Of a stretch of DNA of 64,000 nt, positions 17,300 to 27,120 are shown one piece after another; position 1 is the stretch's first letter, and the number at the start of each line of letters is the position of its first letter. The DNA comes from JANNUT01 sp046331425. Its GTDB lineage: Bacteria > Acidobacteriota > Polarisedimenticolia > J045. The DNA lies in NCBI GenBank assembly GCA_046331425.1, contig JAXLQU010000004.1:1-64000 (forward strand), read 5' to 3'. The translations under genes were made by a program, and so were the position numbers. The notes beneath the pieces are model-generated. The model saw only the letters and a program-made list of their open reading frames with translations. It did no database searches and was not told the origin of the DNA.

Positions 17300-18406
17300 A
17301 TGCGCGCAATCTGGGCCGTCACGACACTCGCTGTCACGGCCGGCCAAGCAGCGGTGACCGTTGGTGCACAAACTACCGAGACGGCGATCCACGGATACCT
17401 CGAGACGAACTATTCCCTGAACTTCAACCGCCCTGCCAATCGGATCACTGCAGCTCGCGGCTTCGACGATCGTCACAATCAGTTGCAGCTTTCGAACCTG
17501 GCGTTCGAGGTTACATCGGTCTGGTCTCGAGTGACGTTCCACACTGTGTTGCAGGCTGGAGAGACCGCGAACGTCTACTACGCGGCAGAGCCGAGTTCAG
17601 CGCGCAATCGTTGGCGGCATCTCCAACAGGCGACGATCGCCGTACAGCCGAGTCGCAAAAATGATTGGCGCGTCGAAGCGGGGTTGTTTCTCTCGCCAAT
17701 CGGCCCTGAAGGGGTGGCGATCAAAGACAACTGGAACTGGTCACATTCGAATCTGTTCTATGCGCTTCCGACCTATCACCTCGGCGTCAGCACAACATAC
17801 AGTGCCGGGCAGAACCACGAAGTAACAGTCGCCGTCTACAACGGTTGGAACAACATCGAGGACAACAACAAGCGCCCATCTGTCGCAGCGCGTTGGCAGA
17901 CACATTACGGCCAGACTCTCAAGACCAGCGTGCTTTACTTCGGAGGCGTGGAACGATCCACCGACGCAGTCGAGGGCCAGCCGCGGCGAGACCTGCTGGA
18001 TCTGTGGGCGCAATGGGATTGCAGTGACCGCCTCGCGCTCTTGGTGCATGGTGACATCGGGCAGGAGCACAACCGATTCGGCACCAGCGCGTGGAGTGCG
18101 GCCGCGGTGACCGCGCGAGGCAGGCTCGCCGATCACTGGTATCTCGCGGCGCGCGTCGATCGATTTGTGGAGCGGGTTCCGGCAGGCGCTTCCCCCATCT
18201 TTTGGTCACTCACGTCGAGCAGCGGACGACGCTTGGTCCGATCAAAAACCCTTACGCTCGAATACCGAGCGACCAAGGCCATCTTGACGCGCCTCGAGCT
18301 ACGTCACGACAGCGCCAGCGCTTCGCTTTACTACCGGGGCGAAACGAACGACCCCAACTCGCGCAGTCAGACCACTCTCACACTCGGCGCCGTCGCTTGG
18401 TTCTAG
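17300..18406 (+). CDS. outer-membrane beta-barrel protein (porin-2/bbp2-like) preceding kdp
   Basis: The 368-residue protein has a signal peptide (IWAVTTLAVTAGQAAVTVGAQ) and alternating amphipathic strands ending in Phe, typical of outer-membrane barrels. Stretches such as GYLETNYSLNFNRP, LSNLAFEVTSVW, EAGLFLSPIGPEG and NWNWSHSNLFYALPTYHLG match the uncharacterised porin family with an internal GLFLSPIGPE turn. Because kdpF starts only 14 bases after its stop, it is likely part of the kdp operon and could let K+ pass the outer membrane. That role is inferred. Confidence 0.75.
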   Translation: MRAIWAVTTLAVTAGQAAVTVGAQTTETAIHGYLETNYSLNFNRPANRITAARGFDDRHNQLQLSNLAFEVTSVWSRVTFHTVLQAGETANVYYAAEPSSARNRWRHLQQATIAVQPSRKNDWRVEAGLFLSPIGPEGVAIKDNWNWSHSNLFYALPTYHLGVSTTYSAGQNHEVTVAVYNGWNNIEDNNKRPSVAARWQTHYGQTLKTSVLYFGGVERSTDAVEGQPRRDLLDLWAQWDCSDRLALLVHGDIGQEHNRFGTSAWSAAAVTARGRLADHWYLAARVDRFVERVPAGASPIFWSLTSSSGRRLVRSKTLTLEYRATKAILTRLELRHDSASASLYYRGETNDPNSRSQTTLTLGAVAWF

Positions 18407-18419
18407 CGGGGAGGTCGCG

Positions 18420-18512
18420 ATGACTATCTGGTATGCAGTGAGCGGGATTCTGGCCCTGGCGTTGTTGATCTACCTCTTCATAGCGATGCTCAAACCGGAG
18501 GCGTTCGAATGA
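18420..18512 (+). CDS. kdpF: KdpF, small subunit of the K+-transporting ATPase
   Basis: This 30-residue gene (ATG 18420 to TGA 18510-18512) has GGGGAGG upstream. The product is one hydrophobic helix followed by the family signature, IAMLKPEAF at its end. KdpF stabilises the KdpABC complex in the inner membrane. Its stop overlaps the kdpA start by ATGA, which confirms the reading. Confidence 0.93.
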   Translation: MTIWYAVSGILALALLIYLFIAMLKPEAFE

Positions 18513-20197
18513 ACGGTTCGGATCTGGGTCAACTTGCACTCTACATCGGTGCAGTCGTCCTCTTGTCGCCCCCACTGGGCAGATACATGGCTTGGGTTTT
18601 CAACCGGCGTGCCGATCTGTTCGAGCGCACGTTCCTGCGGGCGATTGGCGCTGCCGGCGCGGCGTCGATGTCGTGGCGAACCTATGCGGTGGCGATGCTG
18701 CTATTCAATGCCGCTGGACTGGGCCTGGTGTATTTGATCCAGCGCACGCAAGCGATCCTGCCGCTCAATCCGGCCGGCATGCAGGCCGTTCCCAGGGGCC
18801 TGGCGCTGAATACGGCGATCAGCTTCGTCACCAATACCAATTGGCAAGCCTATGGCGGTGAATCAACGCTCAGCTACCTCACCCAGATGCTGGCGCTCAG
18901 CGTGCAGAATTTTCTGTCCGCAGCCACCGGCATCGCCGTGCTCGTGGCCTTGATTCGCGGCTTCGTTTCTCACACCAGCGACGCGGTCGGCAACTTCTGG
19001 TCCGACCTATGGCGCAGCATCTGGTGGATTCTGCTTCCGCTGTCGATGGTGTTGGCGATCGTGTTGGTTTCGCAAGGGGTGGTGCAGACGTTCGCGCCGT
19101 ACGCAACTGCCAATCCGCTCGAGGCATCACCGTCCGCCACCGCGTCGATCGCGCTCGGACCGGTTGCGTCGCAGATCGCAATCAAGCAACTCGGCACCAA
19201 CGGCGGCGGGTACTACAACGCCAACTCGGCTCACCCGCTCGAAAACCCGACACCGTTGAGCAACTTTCTCGAAATGCTCGCAATTCTCATCATTCCGGCT
19301 GGACTGTGCTTCACGTTCGGAAGAATGGTGAGCGACAGGCGCCAGGGGCGCGCGGTGTTCGTAGCAATGCTCGCAATCGTCATTCCGCTGATGATGACCA
19401 CGATCGTTGCAGAGTCACGCTCAAACCCAGTCTTGAGCAACCTGAACCTCCAGCCCGGCGGGAACATGGAGGGGAAGGAGGTGCGATTCGGTGTCGTGAA
19501 CTCAGCGATCTGGGCGACGGCAACCACGGCGGCATCGAACGGATCGGTCAACGCCATGCACGATTCGTTCATGCCACTCGGCGGGCTGGTACCGCTGTGG
19601 TTGATCCAACTGGGAGAGGTGGTGTTCGGAGGCGTTGGTTCCGGCCTGTACGGAATGTTGCTGTTCGCGATCGTCGCCGTTTTCGTTGCGGGCCTGATGG
19701 TTGGCCGCACCCCGGAGTATCTGGGGAAGAAGATCGAGGCATTCGAGATGAAGATGGCTGGATTGGCGATTTTGCTGCCTAGCGCGATGGTGCTGGTTGG
19801 CACTGCTGTGGCGGTTGCCACGGTTGCGGGGAGAGCCGGTGTCTTCAACCCAGGCCCGCAGGGATTCAGCGAAGTGCTGTACGCGTTCTCGTCGGCCGCA
19901 AACAACAATGGCAGTGCGTTTGGCGGATTAGGCGCCAACTCCGCTTTCTACAATCTGGCATTGGGGCTGGCGATGCTCGTCGGACGCTTCGGCGTAGCGA
20001 TACCTGTCTTGGCGATCGCTGGTTCACTGGCGATCAAGCGGCGCGTGCCACCCAGCAGCGGAACACTACCAACTCACGGTCCGCTCTTCGTGCTCCTGCT
20101 GATTGGTTCGGTAGTTCTCGTCGGTGCACTCACGTTCGTTCCTTCACTGGCCTTGGGCCCGATCGTCGAGCACCTGCGATTGTTGGAGGCGCATTGA
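18509..20197 (+). CDS. kdpA: KdpA, potassium-selective channel subunit
   Basis: The 562-residue length is normal for KdpA. About ten membrane segments are visible. The four selectivity-filter repeats typical of the superfamily can be found, including SFVTNTNWQAYGGE and the strongly conserved KQLGTNGGGYYNANSAHP. K+ enters through this subunit and is driven by KdpB. The gene is translationally coupled to kdpF and close to kdpB. Confidence 0.97.
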   Translation: MNGSDLGQLALYIGAVVLLSPPLGRYMAWVFNRRADLFERTFLRAIGAAGAASMSWRTYAVAMLLFNAAGLGLVYLIQRTQAILPLNPAGMQAVPRGLALNTAISFVTNTNWQAYGGESTLSYLTQMLALSVQNFLSAATGIAVLVALIRGFVSHTSDAVGNFWSDLWRSIWWILLPLSMVLAIVLVSQGVVQTFAPYATANPLEASPSATASIALGPVASQIAIKQLGTNGGGYYNANSAHPLENPTPLSNFLEMLAILIIPAGLCFTFGRMVSDRRQGRAVFVAMLAIVIPLMMTTIVAESRSNPVLSNLNLQPGGNMEGKEVRFGVVNSAIWATATTAASNGSVNAMHDSFMPLGGLVPLWLIQLGEVVFGGVGSGLYGMLLFAIVAVFVAGLMVGRTPEYLGKKIEAFEMKMAGLAILLPSAMVLVGTAVAVATVAGRAGVFNPGPQGFSEVLYAFSSAANNNGSAFGGLGANSAFYNLALGLAMLVGRFGVAIPVLAIAGSLAIKRRVPPSSGTLPTHGPLFVLLLIGSVVLVGALTFVPSLALGPIVEHLRLLEAH

Positions 20198-20199
20198 CC

Positions 20200-22278
20200 A
20201 TGTCTGAAAAGACACGTCGTGGCGGCGCGCAGACTTTCGATCATGCCTTGCTTCGCGGTGCCGTACGTGACGCACTACGCAAGCTCAACCCGCGGCATCA
20301 AATCCGGAACCCGGTGATGTTCACCGTTTGGATCGGTTCCGTGCTCACCTCATTGCTTTGGGTTCAGGCGATCTTGGGACAGGGAGAGGCGAGCGCCGGC
20401 TTTATCGCTTCGATCTCACTGTGGTTGTGGTTCACGGTGCTCTTCGCCAATTTTGCCGAGGCGATGGCCGAGGGGCGGGGCAAGGCTCAAGCCGACTCGT
20501 TGCGCCGCGCGCGTCGCGATGTCCTGGCCAAGCGACTGGCATCCCCGTCGCGTGAGGCGCCGCAAGAAAGAGTCGAGGGTTCGAGGCTGCGACAAGGGGA
20601 CGTGGTACTCGTCGAGGCGCTGGACCTGATTCCCTGCGATGGGGAAATCATCGAGGGCGTGGCTTCAGTCGATGAGAGTGCGGTCACCGGCGAAAGTGCG
20701 CCGGTTATTCGTGAGAGCGGCGGTGATCGGAGTGCGGTGACCGGCGGCACGCGCGTGCTCTCCGACTGGATGTTGGTGCGCGTCACAGCCAATCCCGGCG
20801 AGTCGTTCCTGGACCGGATGATCGCGCTCGTAGAGGGATCGAAGCGCAAGAAAACACCCAACGAGATTGCGCTCGACATCCTCTTGGCGGCGCTCACCAT
20901 CGTGTTTCTGTTGGCGACGGTGACGCTCCTGCCGTTCTCTCTCTTCGCCGTGGAGACGGCCGGGCACGGTACTCCGGTGACGATCACTGTGTTGGTAGCG
21001 CTCCTGGTCTGCCTGATCCCGACGACGATCGGTGGCCTGTTGTCCGCGATTGGAATCGCCGGGATGGATCGCATGATTCGCGCCAACGTCATTGCAACCT
21101 CGGGGCGTGCCGTCGAGGCTGCCGGCGATGTCGACGTACTGCTCTTGGACAAAACGGGGACGATCACGTTGGGAAACCGGCAGGCCACCGAGTTCTTGCC
21201 CGCTCAAGGCGTGAGTCCAGAGCAGCTAGCAGACGCTGCTCAGATCGCCTCGCTCGCAGACGAGACGCCGGAAGGTCGCAGTATCGTCGTCTTGGCCAAG
21301 GAGCGGTTCGGAATTCGCGAACGATCCGTACATGAGCTGGGCGCGCGGTTCATTCCCTTTACCGCCCAGACTCGGATGAGCGGTGTCGATCTCGACGGAC
21401 GGACGATTCGAAAGGGAGCCGTCGATGCCATCGAGTCTCACCTGCAACGACTCGGTGGCTCGCTGCCCGCCGCACTCAAACTCGAGGTCGAGTCCGTCGC
21501 CAAGACGGGAGGCACCCCGCTCGTGGTGGCGGAAGGATCACGCGCACTCGGTGTGGTCCATCTAAAAGACATCGTCAAAGGCGGTATCGCCCAGCGATTC
21601 TCCCAGCTACGGCAGATGGGGATTCGTACCGTAATGATCACGGGCGATAACCCGCTCACTGCAGCAGCGATCGCGGCCGAGGCGGGTGTCGATGACTTCC
21701 TCGCGCAGGCCACTCCAGAGAACAAGTTGATGTTGATTCGGGAGTACCAAGCCAAAGGGCACCTTGTGGCGATGACAGGGGACGGGACCAACGATGCACC
21801 GGCGTTGGCGCAAGCCGATGTCGCGGTAGCGATGAACAGTGGAACTCAAGCGGCCAAGGAGGCGGGCAACATGGTCGACTTGGATTCGAATCCAACGAAG
21901 TTGCTGGAGATCGTACAGATCGGCAAGCAAATGTTGATGACCCGCGGGTCGTTGACCACGTTCAGCCTGGCCAATGACGTGGCGAAATACTTCGCCATCA
22001 TCCCAGCCGCGTTCGTCTCGACGTATCCGGCACTCGCCGCACTGAACATCATGAGGTTGGCGACACCAGCAAGTGCGGTACTCAGTGCCGTGATCTTCAA
22101 TGCGTTGGTGATTGTCGCCCTGATACCGCTGGCGCTCAGGGGCGTTCCTTATCGGGCCATGGGTGCAGCCAAACTACTGCGACGCAATCTGCTGCTCTAC
22201 GGCGTTGGCGGACTGATCGTGCCATTCGTCGGTATCAAGCTGATCGACCTACTGCTAGTTGCCTGCGGTCTGGCCTGA
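20200..22278 (+). CDS. kdpB: KdpB, P-type ATPase subunit
   Basis: Start placed at ATG 20200, ten bases after GGAGG; a TTG at 20194 is also in frame. The phosphorylated Asp is residue 317 in LDKTGTITLGN. Other hallmarks are the TGES actuator loop (VTGESAPV), KGAVDAIE in the nucleotide domain, MITGDNPLTA and GDGTNDAPALAQADVAVAMN. Length (692 residues) is normal. Class IA P-type ATPase powering high-affinity K+ uptake through KdpA. Confidence 0.97.
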   Translation: MSEKTRRGGAQTFDHALLRGAVRDALRKLNPRHQIRNPVMFTVWIGSVLTSLLWVQAILGQGEASAGFIASISLWLWFTVLFANFAEAMAEGRGKAQADSLRRARRDVLAKRLASPSREAPQERVEGSRLRQGDVVLVEALDLIPCDGEIIEGVASVDESAVTGESAPVIRESGGDRSAVTGGTRVLSDWMLVRVTANPGESFLDRMIALVEGSKRKKTPNEIALDILLAALTIVFLLATVTLLPFSLFAVETAGHGTPVTITVLVALLVCLIPTTIGGLLSAIGIAGMDRMIRANVIATSGRAVEAAGDVDVLLLDKTGTITLGNRQATEFLPAQGVSPEQLADAAQIASLADETPEGRSIVVLAKERFGIRERSVHELGARFIPFTAQTRMSGVDLDGRTIRKGAVDAIESHLQRLGGSLPAALKLEVESVAKTGGTPLVVAEGSRALGVVHLKDIVKGGIAQRFSQLRQMGIRTVMITGDNPLTAAAIAAEAGVDDFLAQATPENKLMLIREYQAKGHLVAMTGDGTNDAPALAQADVAVAMNSGTQAAKEAGNMVDLDSNPTKLLEIVQIGKQMLMTRGSLTTFSLANDVAKYFAIIPAAFVSTYPALAALNIMRLATPASAVLSAVIFNALVIVALIPLALRGVPYRAMGAAKLLRRNLLLYGVGGLIVPFVGIKLIDLLLVACGLA

Positions 22279-22282
22279 GGGG

Positions 22283-22876
22283 ATGGACGTGAAAGACCAA
22301 CTGCGACCCGCGCTACTGAGTCTGCTACTGCTGACACTTCTGACCGGGGTGGCGTATCCGCTGATCGCGACAGTGATTGCACAAGCGGCTTTTCCCTGGC
22401 AGGCCGACGGGAGTTTGCTGTTGAACAGCGAGAGGACGGTGGGATCAGCGTTGATTGGGCAATCGTTCGAGTCCGCGCGCTATTTTTGGTCGCGACCATC
22501 GGCAACCGCTCCAGCGCCCTACAACGCGGCGGCCTCATCGGGTTCGAACTTCGGCCCACTCAACCCCGCGCTCCGCGAGGCGGTGGTGGCGCGTGCCGCG
22601 GCGCTGCGCGCGCTCGATCCCACGAACGTTGAGCCGATCCCTATCGATCTGGTCACAGCGTCAGCGAGCGGCCTTGATCCGGACATCAGTCCAGCCGCTG
22701 CCGAATGGCAGATGGCGCGCATCGCCCGCGCGCGCTCGGTGTCACTGGACAGCGTGAGGAGCTGTCTGGATAGCTGCCGTCACGGACGCCAGTTCGGTAT
22801 CTTGGGTGAGCCGAGAGTCAACGTGTTGTGCGCCAATCTCGCCCTGGATCGACTGGTCTTGGGTACACCTCGCTGA
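22283..22876 (+). CDS. kdpC: KdpC, K+-ATPase accessory subunit
   Basis: The product has one N-terminal membrane helix (LLSLLLLTLLTGVAYPLIATVI) and the family motifs SALIGQSF, YFWSRPSA, SSGSNFGPLNP and VTASASGLDPDISPAAA, ending FGILGEPRVNVLCANLALD. KdpC increases the nucleotide affinity of KdpB. ATG 22283 lies five bases after the kdpB stop; GTG 22289 is an alternative with better spacing to GAGGGG. Confidence 0.96.
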   Translation: MDVKDQLRPALLSLLLLTLLTGVAYPLIATVIAQAAFPWQADGSLLLNSERTVGSALIGQSFESARYFWSRPSATAPAPYNAAASSGSNFGPLNPALREAVVARAAALRALDPTNVEPIPIDLVTASASGLDPDISPAAAEWQMARIARARSVSLDSVRSCLDSCRHGRQFGILGEPRVNVLCANLALDRLVLGTPR

Positions 22877-22897
22877 CGCGGCTGGTATCCTGCCCTC

Positions 22898-25603
22898 ATG
22901 AATGAACGTCGGCCGAGCCCGGAAGAGATGCTCGCACGCGCCGATGAAGCAGCGCGCGCCGCAACTCGTGGACGGCTCAAGATTTTCTTTGGCGCTGCAC
23001 CCGGTGTCGGCAAGACATACGCAATGTTGCAGGACGCGCGCGCTCGGCAGGCGGAAGGCCGCGATGTCGTGCTGGGTTGGGTCGAATCGCACGGACGCTC
23101 AGAAACCGAGGTGTTGACCCAAGGACTGGAGCAACTGCCGCCGCGACAGGTGGAGTATCGCGGGGTCGCACTGCGAGAGTTCGACCTCGACGCGGCGCTG
23201 ATCCGTCGCCCATCACTGCTGGTGTTGGACGAGCTAGCGCACACCAACGCGGAGGGTTCACGCCACGCTCGTCGTTGGCAAGACGTCGAGGAACTGCTCG
23301 ACGCCGGGATCGATGTCTACACCTCGTTGAACGTCCAACATGTCGAGAGTCTGAACGATGTGGTAGCGCAGATCACCGGAGTGGTCGTACGTGAGACCGT
23401 TCCAGACTCGCTGCTGGACGAAGCCGATCAAATCGAGTTGATCGATCTGCCATCGGAAGAGTTGCTGCAACGGCTTGCGGAAGGAAAGGTCTACATCCCG
23501 CAGCAAGCCGAACGAGCCGTGCGCGGGTTTTTCCGCAAGGGAAACCTGATCGCACTGCGTGAACTCTCGTTGCGGCGCACAGCGGAGCGGGTCGATGCAC
23601 AAGCCACCCGATACAAGCGCGATGCCGGAATCGCCCAACCGTGGGCGATCCGTGAGCGAATTCTGGCCGCGATCGGACCGGCACCTCAGTCAGCCAACCT
23701 GATCCGCGCCGCGTGTCGAATGGCGACACGGCTACAGGCGCCCTGGATCGTGTTGTTGGTCGAGTCGACGCGCTACGACAATTTGCCCAAGCGCGATCAT
23801 GAGTCGGTCGCCAGACACCTTGCATTGGCCGAAAGACTCGGCGCCGAAATCGCCGTCGTTCGCGGTGAGAGTGTCGGCGAGGAGATCCTGGCGCTGGCGC
23901 GGGCTCGGAACGTCACGCGGATATTGGTCGGCAAGCCAACCCACAGCCGGTGGCGCGATCGCTTGCGCGGCTCGCTGATCGACACACTCGTTCGCGGTTC
24001 GGGAACCATCGATGTCTTGGTCACGCGCGGGGATGAGGATCAGCAGCCCGGCGGCAGCCCAGTGTCCGCGGTTTGGCAGAGCGGGGCCCTCCGTGCTTCT
24101 TCGCGCGAGTACCTGATCGCTGCTGCCGTGGTACTGGCGACGACCGGTTTCAATCTTCTGCTTGCACCGTATGTCGAACTTGCTGACGAGACGATGATCT
24201 ACCTGCTCTCGGTCGTTGGCGTCGCCAGCCGACTCTCGCGCGGCCCGTCGCTGTTTGCCGCCGCTGGATCGGTAGCGGCGCTGGACTTCTTCTTTGTTCC
24301 TCCGCGACTCACGTTCGTAGTGCAGGATTTTCGCCACGTCCTGACCTTCGCGATCATGTTGGTAGTGGGCGTGATTGTCAGCACGCTGACATTGCGAATT
24401 CGCGATCAAGCGGCCTCGGCGCGGGAGCGAGAGCGTCGTACCGCTGGCCTATACGCGTTGAGTCGGGACCTCGGTGCACGGCGCACTTCCGCGGAGATTG
24501 CCGATGTCGCCGCTCGCCACGCAGAGAGCTTGCTGGGGACCGATTGCGTCGTGCTATGCGCGGGCAATCACGGTGAATTGACAGCTCATGCGGGCGCCGC
24601 GCGTCACGATATGGAAAGCGAACATGAGTTGGCCGTCGCGCGTTGGGTGCTGGAACACGGGCGCCCGGCCGGCTTCGAGACTGGTACTCTTCCAGGCACT
24701 CGATTTACCTACCTTCCGATAACGGGTGCAGAAAGAGTCTTAGGTGTCTTCGCATTTGCGCTCGGCCATCGACCCGAACAGGTCACCCCATCGCAGCGCC
24801 AGTTGGCAGAGACTATCGTCGCGCAGACGGCCTTGGCGCTCGGGCGGGCCTGGCTGTCGAACGAGGCTGAAGAGGCGCGATTGGCGGCCGAAACGGAAGG
24901 GGTCCGCAACGCACTCTTGTCGGCCGTCTCGCACGATTTGCGCACGCCACTCGCAACGATCCACGGCGCCTCGGGAGTATTGCTCGATGTCGATGCGCCG
25001 CTTCGCGAGGAAGGCCGACGCGAATTACTGGAGACGATCCATCTGGAAGCACAAAGACTCGGTCGACTGGTCAACGATCTCTTGGAGTTGAGTCGCCTGG
25101 AGTCGAACCCGCTCCAGATCGCCAAACAGTGGTATCCGATCGAAGAGTTGGTTCGTTCGGGTGTCTCGCGACTGGAGCGGCTATTGCGCGATCGGCCGCT
25201 GACGATACGGCTTCCAGAGACCGTGCTGACAGCGCCGGTCGAGCCGATTTTGATCGAGCAGGTGGTAGTCAATCTGTTGGACAATGCGCTCAAGTACACC
25301 CCGGACGGGACGCCGCTGGAGATCGAGGCTCGACGTATCGACGATCAGATCGAAATCAGTGTCCTGGATCGCGGACCGGGAATCCCTGGCCACGATGCGG
25401 AGCGGATCTTCGAGAAATTCTATCGTGGTGGTGCGGATCTCAATGTACGTGGAACGGGGTTAGGGTTGGCGCTGTGTCAGGCGGTGGCGAAAGCACACGG
25501 CGGAACGATCTGGGCCGAGAATCGTGAGGGAGGGGGGGCAGCTTTCCGGATGCGCCTTCCCGCGGCCAATCCGCCGGACGATGAGGAGCCAACTGAACCG
25601 TGA
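22898..25603 (+). CDS. kdpD: KdpD, sensor histidine kinase for K+ limitation
   Basis: The 901-residue protein has the full KdpD architecture. An N-terminal KdpD domain has Walker A GAAPGVGKT (32-40) and VLDELAHTN; a universal-stress-protein-like domain is at about 245-370. Four membrane helices follow (about 405-505, with FFVPPRLTFVV), then a GAF-like domain. Phosphoacceptor His679 is in AVSHDLRTPLA, and the ATPase has NLLDNALKYTP, DRGPGIP and GTGLGLALCQAVAKAHGG. It phosphorylates KdpE when K+ or turgor is low. It lies at the end of the same operon. Confidence 0.96.
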   Translation: MNERRPSPEEMLARADEAARAATRGRLKIFFGAAPGVGKTYAMLQDARARQAEGRDVVLGWVESHGRSETEVLTQGLEQLPPRQVEYRGVALREFDLDAALIRRPSLLVLDELAHTNAEGSRHARRWQDVEELLDAGIDVYTSLNVQHVESLNDVVAQITGVVVRETVPDSLLDEADQIELIDLPSEELLQRLAEGKVYIPQQAERAVRGFFRKGNLIALRELSLRRTAERVDAQATRYKRDAGIAQPWAIRERILAAIGPAPQSANLIRAACRMATRLQAPWIVLLVESTRYDNLPKRDHESVARHLALAERLGAEIAVVRGESVGEEILALARARNVTRILVGKPTHSRWRDRLRGSLIDTLVRGSGTIDVLVTRGDEDQQPGGSPVSAVWQSGALRASSREYLIAAAVVLATTGFNLLLAPYVELADETMIYLLSVVGVASRLSRGPSLFAAAGSVAALDFFFVPPRLTFVVQDFRHVLTFAIMLVVGVIVSTLTLRIRDQAASARERERRTAGLYALSRDLGARRTSAEIADVAARHAESLLGTDCVVLCAGNHGELTAHAGAARHDMESEHELAVARWVLEHGRPAGFETGTLPGTRFTYLPITGAERVLGVFAFALGHRPEQVTPSQRQLAETIVAQTALALGRAWLSNEAEEARLAAETEGVRNALLSAVSHDLRTPLATIHGASGVLLDVDAPLREEGRRELLETIHLEAQRLGRLVNDLLELSRLESNPLQIAKQWYPIEELVRSGVSRLERLLRDRPLTIRLPETVLTAPVEPILIEQVVVNLLDNALKYTPDGTPLEIEARRIDDQIEISVLDRGPGIPGHDAERIFEKFYRGGADLNVRGTGLGLALCQAVAKAHGGTIWAENREGGGAAFRMRLPAANPPDDEEPTEP

Positions 25604-26304
25604 GCGATCTCACCGTCGCGCCGCAGTTGCTACTGATCGAGGACGATCCCCAGGTCCGAAGGTTTCTGCGCGTATCGTTGTCCTCACAAGGGTTCAGGCT
25701 GCTCGAGGCAACCGATGGTGATGAGGGGCTGCGGTTAGCAACTCAATATGTTCCCGATGTGATTCTGTTGGATCTCGGACTCCCCAAGCTTGATGGTGTC
25801 GAGTTGACCCGCCGCGTGCGCGAGTGGAGTTCGGTACCGATCATCGTTCTCTCGGCCCGTGAGCGCGAGGCCGACAAGGTAGCCGCGCTCGACGCCGGTG
25901 CCGACGATTACCTGGTGAAGCCGTTTGGCTTTGCGGAACTGTTGGCGCGAATCCGCGTGGCATTGCGCCACGCGACGCTCGCGGCCTCGGGCCGCGCCGA
26001 GCCTCTCTTTGAAAGCGGAGCACTGCGTGTCGATCTCGCTGCCCGACGCGTTTGGCTCGAGGAGGTCGAGATCCGCCTGACAGCGATCGAATACAAGTTG
26101 CTTACGACCTTGGTGCAACATGCGGGCAAGGTCGTTACCTCGCGCCATCTCTTGGAAGCGGTTTGGGGGCCAAACAGCTCGGGCAAAGCCCACTCCTTAC
26201 GGGTCTACATTGCGCACCTGAGGAGAAAGCTGGAGCCGGATCCTTCCAAATCACGTTTGTTGCAGACCGAAATCGGGGTTGGTTACCGACTGCTGACGCC
26301 ATAG
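25600..26304 (+). CDS. kdpE: KdpE, OmpR-family response regulator
   Basis: GTG 25600 overlaps the kdpD stop (GTGA). The 234-residue protein has a receiver domain with phosphoacceptor Asp58 (VILLDLGLP), acidic pair in IEDDPQ and Lys in YLVKPFG. A winged-helix output domain follows (LTAIEYKLLTTLVQHAGKVV, LRVYIAHLRRKLE, TEIGVGYRL). It activates the kdp operon. Confidence 0.96.
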   Translation: MSDLTVAPQLLLIEDDPQVRRFLRVSLSSQGFRLLEATDGDEGLRLATQYVPDVILLDLGLPKLDGVELTRRVREWSSVPIIVLSAREREADKVAALDAGADDYLVKPFGFAELLARIRVALRHATLAASGRAEPLFESGALRVDLAARRVWLEEVEIRLTAIEYKLLTTLVQHAGKVVTSRHLLEAVWGPNSSGKAHSLRVYIAHLRRKLEPDPSKSRLLQTEIGVGYRLLTP

Positions 26305-26308
26305 TTGC

Positions 26309-27120
26309 TTACAGCAGCGCACGACGCAGGCGCGCAGAAAGCGCTTCACCCAGCACCACCAACAACAGCACCAGCAGCAAGATCACGCTGGCGCGCGGCC
26401 AGATCAACTGATCGATCGCCGTCTGTAGCGCCAAACCGATTCCGCCGGCGCCGACCAGGCCGAGAATCGTCGCCTCGCGCAGGTTGATCTCCCAGCGAAA
26501 GATCGAAATCCCGGCAAAGGCGGGGAGAATCTGCGGCAGCGTGCTGTAGGTGAAGATCGAGGCCGGTGAGGCGCCGGTCGCTGCGATTGCTTCCGCCGGT
26601 CGCGGGTCGATCTCCTCGATCGCCTCCGACAACAACTTCGCGACGAAATCCAATCGAGCGCAGCGCAATCGCCAACACGCCGGCCAGCGGTCCTGGCCCC
26701 ACGATCGTCACCAAGATGAGCGCCCAGATCAAAGCGCTTGATCGAGCGCGACAAGACCATCACGGCAATCGCGAGCTGTCGCACCAGTGAGTGCGGCGTC
26801 GTGCGTCGCGCGGCGGCGAGTGCGAGCGGGAAGCCGAGCGCGAGAGCCAGCAGCGTTCCGAGCGTTGCGATATGAATCGTCTCGACCAACGGTGCGAAAG
26901 CAGGGCAGGCAGATGCGCCCAGTCTGGCGGGGAGCATCCGCGCCAGCAGGTCATAGAGTTGATGCGGCGCGTCGAGCACAGTTGTCCAGGTGGTGGCGCG
27001 CGACATCACACGCCAGGCGCTGACGAACGCCGCCACCAAGAGCAGTTGCAGCAGCCACACAGCGAGCGAGGCGCCACGCGTCCGCCTCCGCCACGGATGT
27101 CGGTCCGGTGCGCGACTCAC
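26309..27120 (-). pseudogene. phnE: phosphonate-type ABC permease PhnE, second copy, frameshifted
   Basis: The probable GTG start at 27120 overlaps the stop of the upstream permease. The N-terminal half (SLAVWLLQLLLVAAFVSAWRV ... TIHIATLGTLLALALGFPLALAAARRT) is in one frame, a short middle part (MIWALILVTIVGPGPLAGVLAIALRSIGF) in another, and the C-terminal part (FVAKLLSEAIEEIDPRP to LRRALL) in a third, which includes the PhnE block EINLREATILGLVGAGGIG. At least two frameshifts, near 26.74 and 26.66 kb, prevent one full product. It faces kdpE, with only four bases between the two stops. Confidence 0.75.
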
